Assembly (NCBI GenBank): GCA_025201805.1
Contig: MU619307.1
Coordinates: 62,001 to 126,000 of the forward strand
Reading direction: 5' to 3'
Source: Parasitella parasitica
Lineage: Eukaryota; Mucoromycota; Mucoromycetes; Mucorales; Mucoraceae
Length of the DNA stretch: 64,000 nucleotides
A program made the translations under genes and the position numbers. The notes under the pieces are model-generated. The model did not search any database and had not been told where the DNA came from. It saw only the letters and a program-made list of their open reading frames with translations. Positions within the stretch are counted from its first letter, which is position 1, and every line of letters starts with the position of its first letter. Of the stretch, positions 61,374-64,000 are shown one piece after another.

Positions 61374-62911
61374 AAGAAGAAATAAAATAGGCCTTTCCCC
61401 TTTGTCATTGCCACACCACCACTACCACTACCACTACCACTACCACTACTCCTTTCCATCGCAATCACTATATTTGAGGTTTCCGGGCAAGACATTTTCG
61501 TAAAGCACCTACCCACATCCACACTGCATTTTATTTACTACAACTATCTATCTACTCCTTAATTCCTCTTTATATCTTTTTTTGTATTGCAACGTGTATA
61601 GCGTTCTACTTTATTAATCATTATTCGAAATAAACAAGTTTATTTGCTTTTATAAAAATCACAAATTTTGTAGTAACTGTTGGAGTTATAAAAAAAAAGG
61701 GGGGGGGGAGAGGGTTTCCATGTTGAAATGGCCGACTTTCTTGTTGCGCGCACTGATTACAAAGCTACAGATGTCTGGTTTGTTTTGCATTTTTCATTGT
61801 TCAATTGTGTCTACAAAAGGCTGGTCTAAATTGCATATCTTGTTGCTTTACTGCGCTTGTTTATTTTTTCCACCGACATTCTTCTTCCCTCGTGCAACAA
61901 TGGAACTATGCAGACGACCACCATATAGCAAAACAAAACTGCGGGTATTCAATCCCTTTATCAATGCTGCAATCAATCAATCAATCAATCAATCAACAGC
62001 CATTTGCGCAAGAAAGAAAAAAAAGTGCGAAGGCAGGATAGAAGAGAAATCACTATGATCGGTACAAAACCTTCTGCTGAGTGAAATGAATTCGTAGTAA
62101 CGAGTTGAATGGTACGCACAGACCTTTACTACATGATTTTTGCTCCAAATGTACTTTTTTGCAAGTTCAAGACATACACCCCTGTATCCCCAGCATAATG
62201 AAAAATAGCTTGAGTTTGCATGTCGAAGTTCAATGTACCCTTGTATTTTTTTTTTGTTTGTGCATTACGCAATCTGATGTCTATACATTCAAAACAACAA
62301 CAGCAACAAAAACAACAACAGCAACAAAAACAACAACAGCAGCAGCAGCAGCAGTTTGTACAATTGAATGACCTCTTGAAATATATAAATCATATAATAG
62401 GTAAAAAAAAAAATACTGTTAGGAGTGCAAGGATTCAAGAACGTATTTGTACGACATTAACAAAGCACATCTCCTGATTTGACTTTAGCCGACTGACCTA
62501 GCAGCTGCTCTTGTTATACATATATGACAAGTTGGTACAATTATGTCTTGTTTTTCTACACAGAGATGTGAGCCGATGGCCCTTGTCTCGTTCTAATTTT
62601 AAAAAAAAGAATCTCAAAGTGTACATTTCTAGTATATTATTTACAAGAAATCACAACTCCCAAGTAACACATGAGCTAAAATAAGATCCCATTGAGAAAA
62701 AAATTTGGACACTTGTTTTGCATTGCTTCACGATGGGTCCGGAAATAGAGGCAATAAGGAGGAGCGTATAAAGACGATTTGCATCAGCATACAAACAATA
62801 ACAAGTTATTCTTTGTATCATTAAGGAGATTCGAATCAAGCAAAATATTATCATTGTCGTGTGTTTGGTGACCCCAACAGAGAAGCATTTTCCCACCAAA
62901 CTCTGATCATT
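61374..62911. other. intergenic, repeats but no convincing gene
   Basis: Holds a (CCACTA)-type repeat at 61415-61450, a CAAT tetranucleotide repeat (61970-61997) and a CAA/CAG repeat (62292-62352) that creates a Gln-rich open frame. No domain or splice logic supports a gene. Confidence 0.5.
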
Positions 62912-63022
62912 CTTGTTTGTCAGACAGTACACATTGTACAACTTGTAACCGCATTTTTCTATCCTTTCAATGAAGGAAGCATCTGGTTCATTATGACCAG
63001 ATTCAAAGGCTACCAAAATACT
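62912..63022 (-). pseudogene. possible methyltransferase C-terminal fragment
   Basis: The open frame after a stop reads ILVAFESGHNEPDASFIERI, then EKCGYKLYNV. It resembles the final strand-helix-strand (V-V-E-R...F...GY) of METTL21/Efm-type protein methyltransferases. There is no ATG and the frame then becomes non-protein-like. It may be a relic exon or coincidence. Confidence 0.25.
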
Positions 63023-63588
63023 TTACCAAACTAAAGAGATATCAAGGCTAAATGTATAAAACATAAATCGACATCATTTGACATGTATCTGGAGTCATCT
63101 TCTGATTATGCCCCCTTTTTTTTATTATTATCGAGAATTGCTTATCCACCACTGACATTTTAGATTTAAATTGATGGCCAGTGTGTCACTCAAGAATGAT
63201 CGAGAGTTGGCATGCATAGCGTGATGAATATAGTTTTTATTTATATCATTATCAGAATCGTCATCATCATACATCATATATAAATAACAATATCATAAAA
63301 AAGAGAGCAAGAGGGGGGGGGCGAGAGAGCGAGAAAACGAAAGAAAAAGGTAGCGATTGGAATGAAGGGCATTACATAACAGTAAAGAAGAATAATATAC
63401 ACATAAATAAAGAAGGATACAAAAAGAGAATATACAGAGAGTAACGACGAAGGATTCAAGGGATATGTGAGGGATAATATATAATAGGTAATAGCAGTTA
63501 TATAATAATAATAAAATAATGTATAGTAAATAGGATATAATATGAAATGGGGTAATATATAAAGGAATAAAGAGAGTGTGTATTGTGT
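63023..63588. other. 3' flank of homeodomain gene, nothing recognised
   Basis: Purine-rich, AT-rich DNA with a G-run near 63312. It probably includes the 3' untranslated region of the gene to the right. Confidence 0.5.
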
Positions 63589-64000
63589 TTATCGCATTGA
63601 TAGCTGGTGGTAGTGATCATTTGGATTCATCAATCTTGTTCTTTGGAATCTGCTTGCATGTTCTTGATCTTGTTGTTCAGAGTAGTAGTGATGAGGATGA
63701 TGATATGGCTGTTCATGTTGAAGATACTGATGATGGTGATGGATAGATGGATGGTAATGATGATAATGCTGAGGAGGAGACAGGTGCTCCCTGGTAGGGC
63801 TAGCAAAATCTCTCTGATAAGTGTAGAAATCGTGTCTACGACGTCTTGTTGGCTCCATAAAAGCACTAGCTGCAGGCTGCTGATGATGATTGACCATTTC
63901 AGGATATGCCATCATTTGGGCAGTCAAGTTCTCAGACTCCAGCATAGGTTGCAAGATACGGCGTCTTGCGTTGATAAACCAGTTGCTGATTTGATTCACG
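63589..64000 (-). CDS. TALE-class homeodomain protein, C-terminal part (cut by window edge)
   Basis: The visible 137 codons start inside homeodomain helix 3: NQISNWFINARRRILQPMLE. The WFINARRR pattern with Ile at position 50 of the homeodomain marks the TALE class (Meis/Pknox/Cup9-like). The tail of about 110 residues is rich in His, Tyr, Gln and Pro with a basic patch (EPTRRRRHDF). TALE factors bind TGACA-type sites and regulate development or mating in fungi. Most of the gene, including the start and helices 1-2, lies beyond position 64000. The stop codon is at 63589-63591. Confidence 0.88.
   Translation of the reverse strand, partial: VNQISNWFINARRRILQPMLESENLTAQMMAYPEMVNHHQQPAASAFMEPTRRRRHDFYTYQRDFASPTREHLSPPQHYHHYHPSIHHHHQYLQHEQPYHHPHHYYSEQQDQEHASRFQRTRLMNPNDHYHQLSMR

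Noticed and set aside
62220..62477. Gln-rich open frame created by CAA/CAG repeat
   Set aside because: Only a simple repeat with unrelated flanks; no family or exon structure.
1..64000. tRNA, rRNA, CRISPR array or LTR retrotransposon
   Set aside because: Scanned by eye for T-loop (GGTTCRANNCC-type) motifs, regular spaced repeats, long direct terminal repeats and reverse-transcriptase motifs; none found. A covariance search could still reveal a small RNA.

Overview
The window reads as nuclear DNA of a filamentous fungus, most likely a Mucoromycota (Mucorales-type) species. The basis is AT-rich intergenic DNA, many short GT-AG introns (about 37-100 nt), fungus-specific families (copper-fist and Zn2Cys6 regulators, an SPX-domain phosphate transporter, a Pns1-type transporter, Rna14, an Msb1/Mug8 protein) and remnants of Helitron and Tc1/mariner transposons. 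The species assignment is inference. I rebuilt spliced genes by hand from splice sites and reading phase. Exon coordinates are given where the phase closes, and no transcript data were available.

Layout. 1.8-4.4 kb: Boi-type polarity scaffold (SH3-SAM-PH plus a C-terminal calponin-homology domain). 6.4-10.7 kb (minus): a possible small protein and a kinesin-6 motor. 11.1-13.5 kb: derlin and cytochrome c1. 14.2-16.4 kb (minus): PI4P 5-kinase (Mss4). 17.0-17.8 kb: GFA-type zinc protein. 19.3-20.0 kb: secreted thaumatin-like protein. 20.36-23.43 kb: a compact mobile-element island. It holds a Helitron relic ending in CTAG, a frameshifted recombinase-like gene starting at that end, and an 824-bp Tc1-like element with 28-bp inverted repeats and TA duplication. 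24.6-27.9 kb: a small membrane protein and an SPX phosphate transporter. 28.8-34.4 kb (minus): a Mac1/Cuf1-type copper-fist regulator and a protein with two copies of a fungal domain of unknown function. 34.4-39.9 kb: a gene desert with a 10-N gap and transposase relics. 39.9-46.1 kb: the giant nucleoporin Nup192/Nup205. 46.4-52.4 kb (minus): an HMCES/SRAP protein, a Pns1/CTL transporter and a Zn2Cys6 activator. 55.2-58.8 kb (minus): Rna14/CstF-77. 59.3-61.4 kb: an Msb1/Mug8 protein with a long Gln-Ala repeat. 63.6 kb to the edge (minus): the end of a TALE homeodomain protein.

The genes are mostly unrelated housekeeping genes. Three divergent pairs may share promoters: kinesin/derlin, Mss4/GFA and Rna14/Msb1. 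Three polarity or cytoskeleton genes (Boi-like, Mss4, Msb1-like) occur in the window, but not next to each other. The most unusual parts are the 20.4-23.4 kb mobile-element island with its serine-recombinase-like fragment, the SH3-SAM-PH-CH architecture, and the internally duplicated unknown domain at 32.4-34.4 kb.
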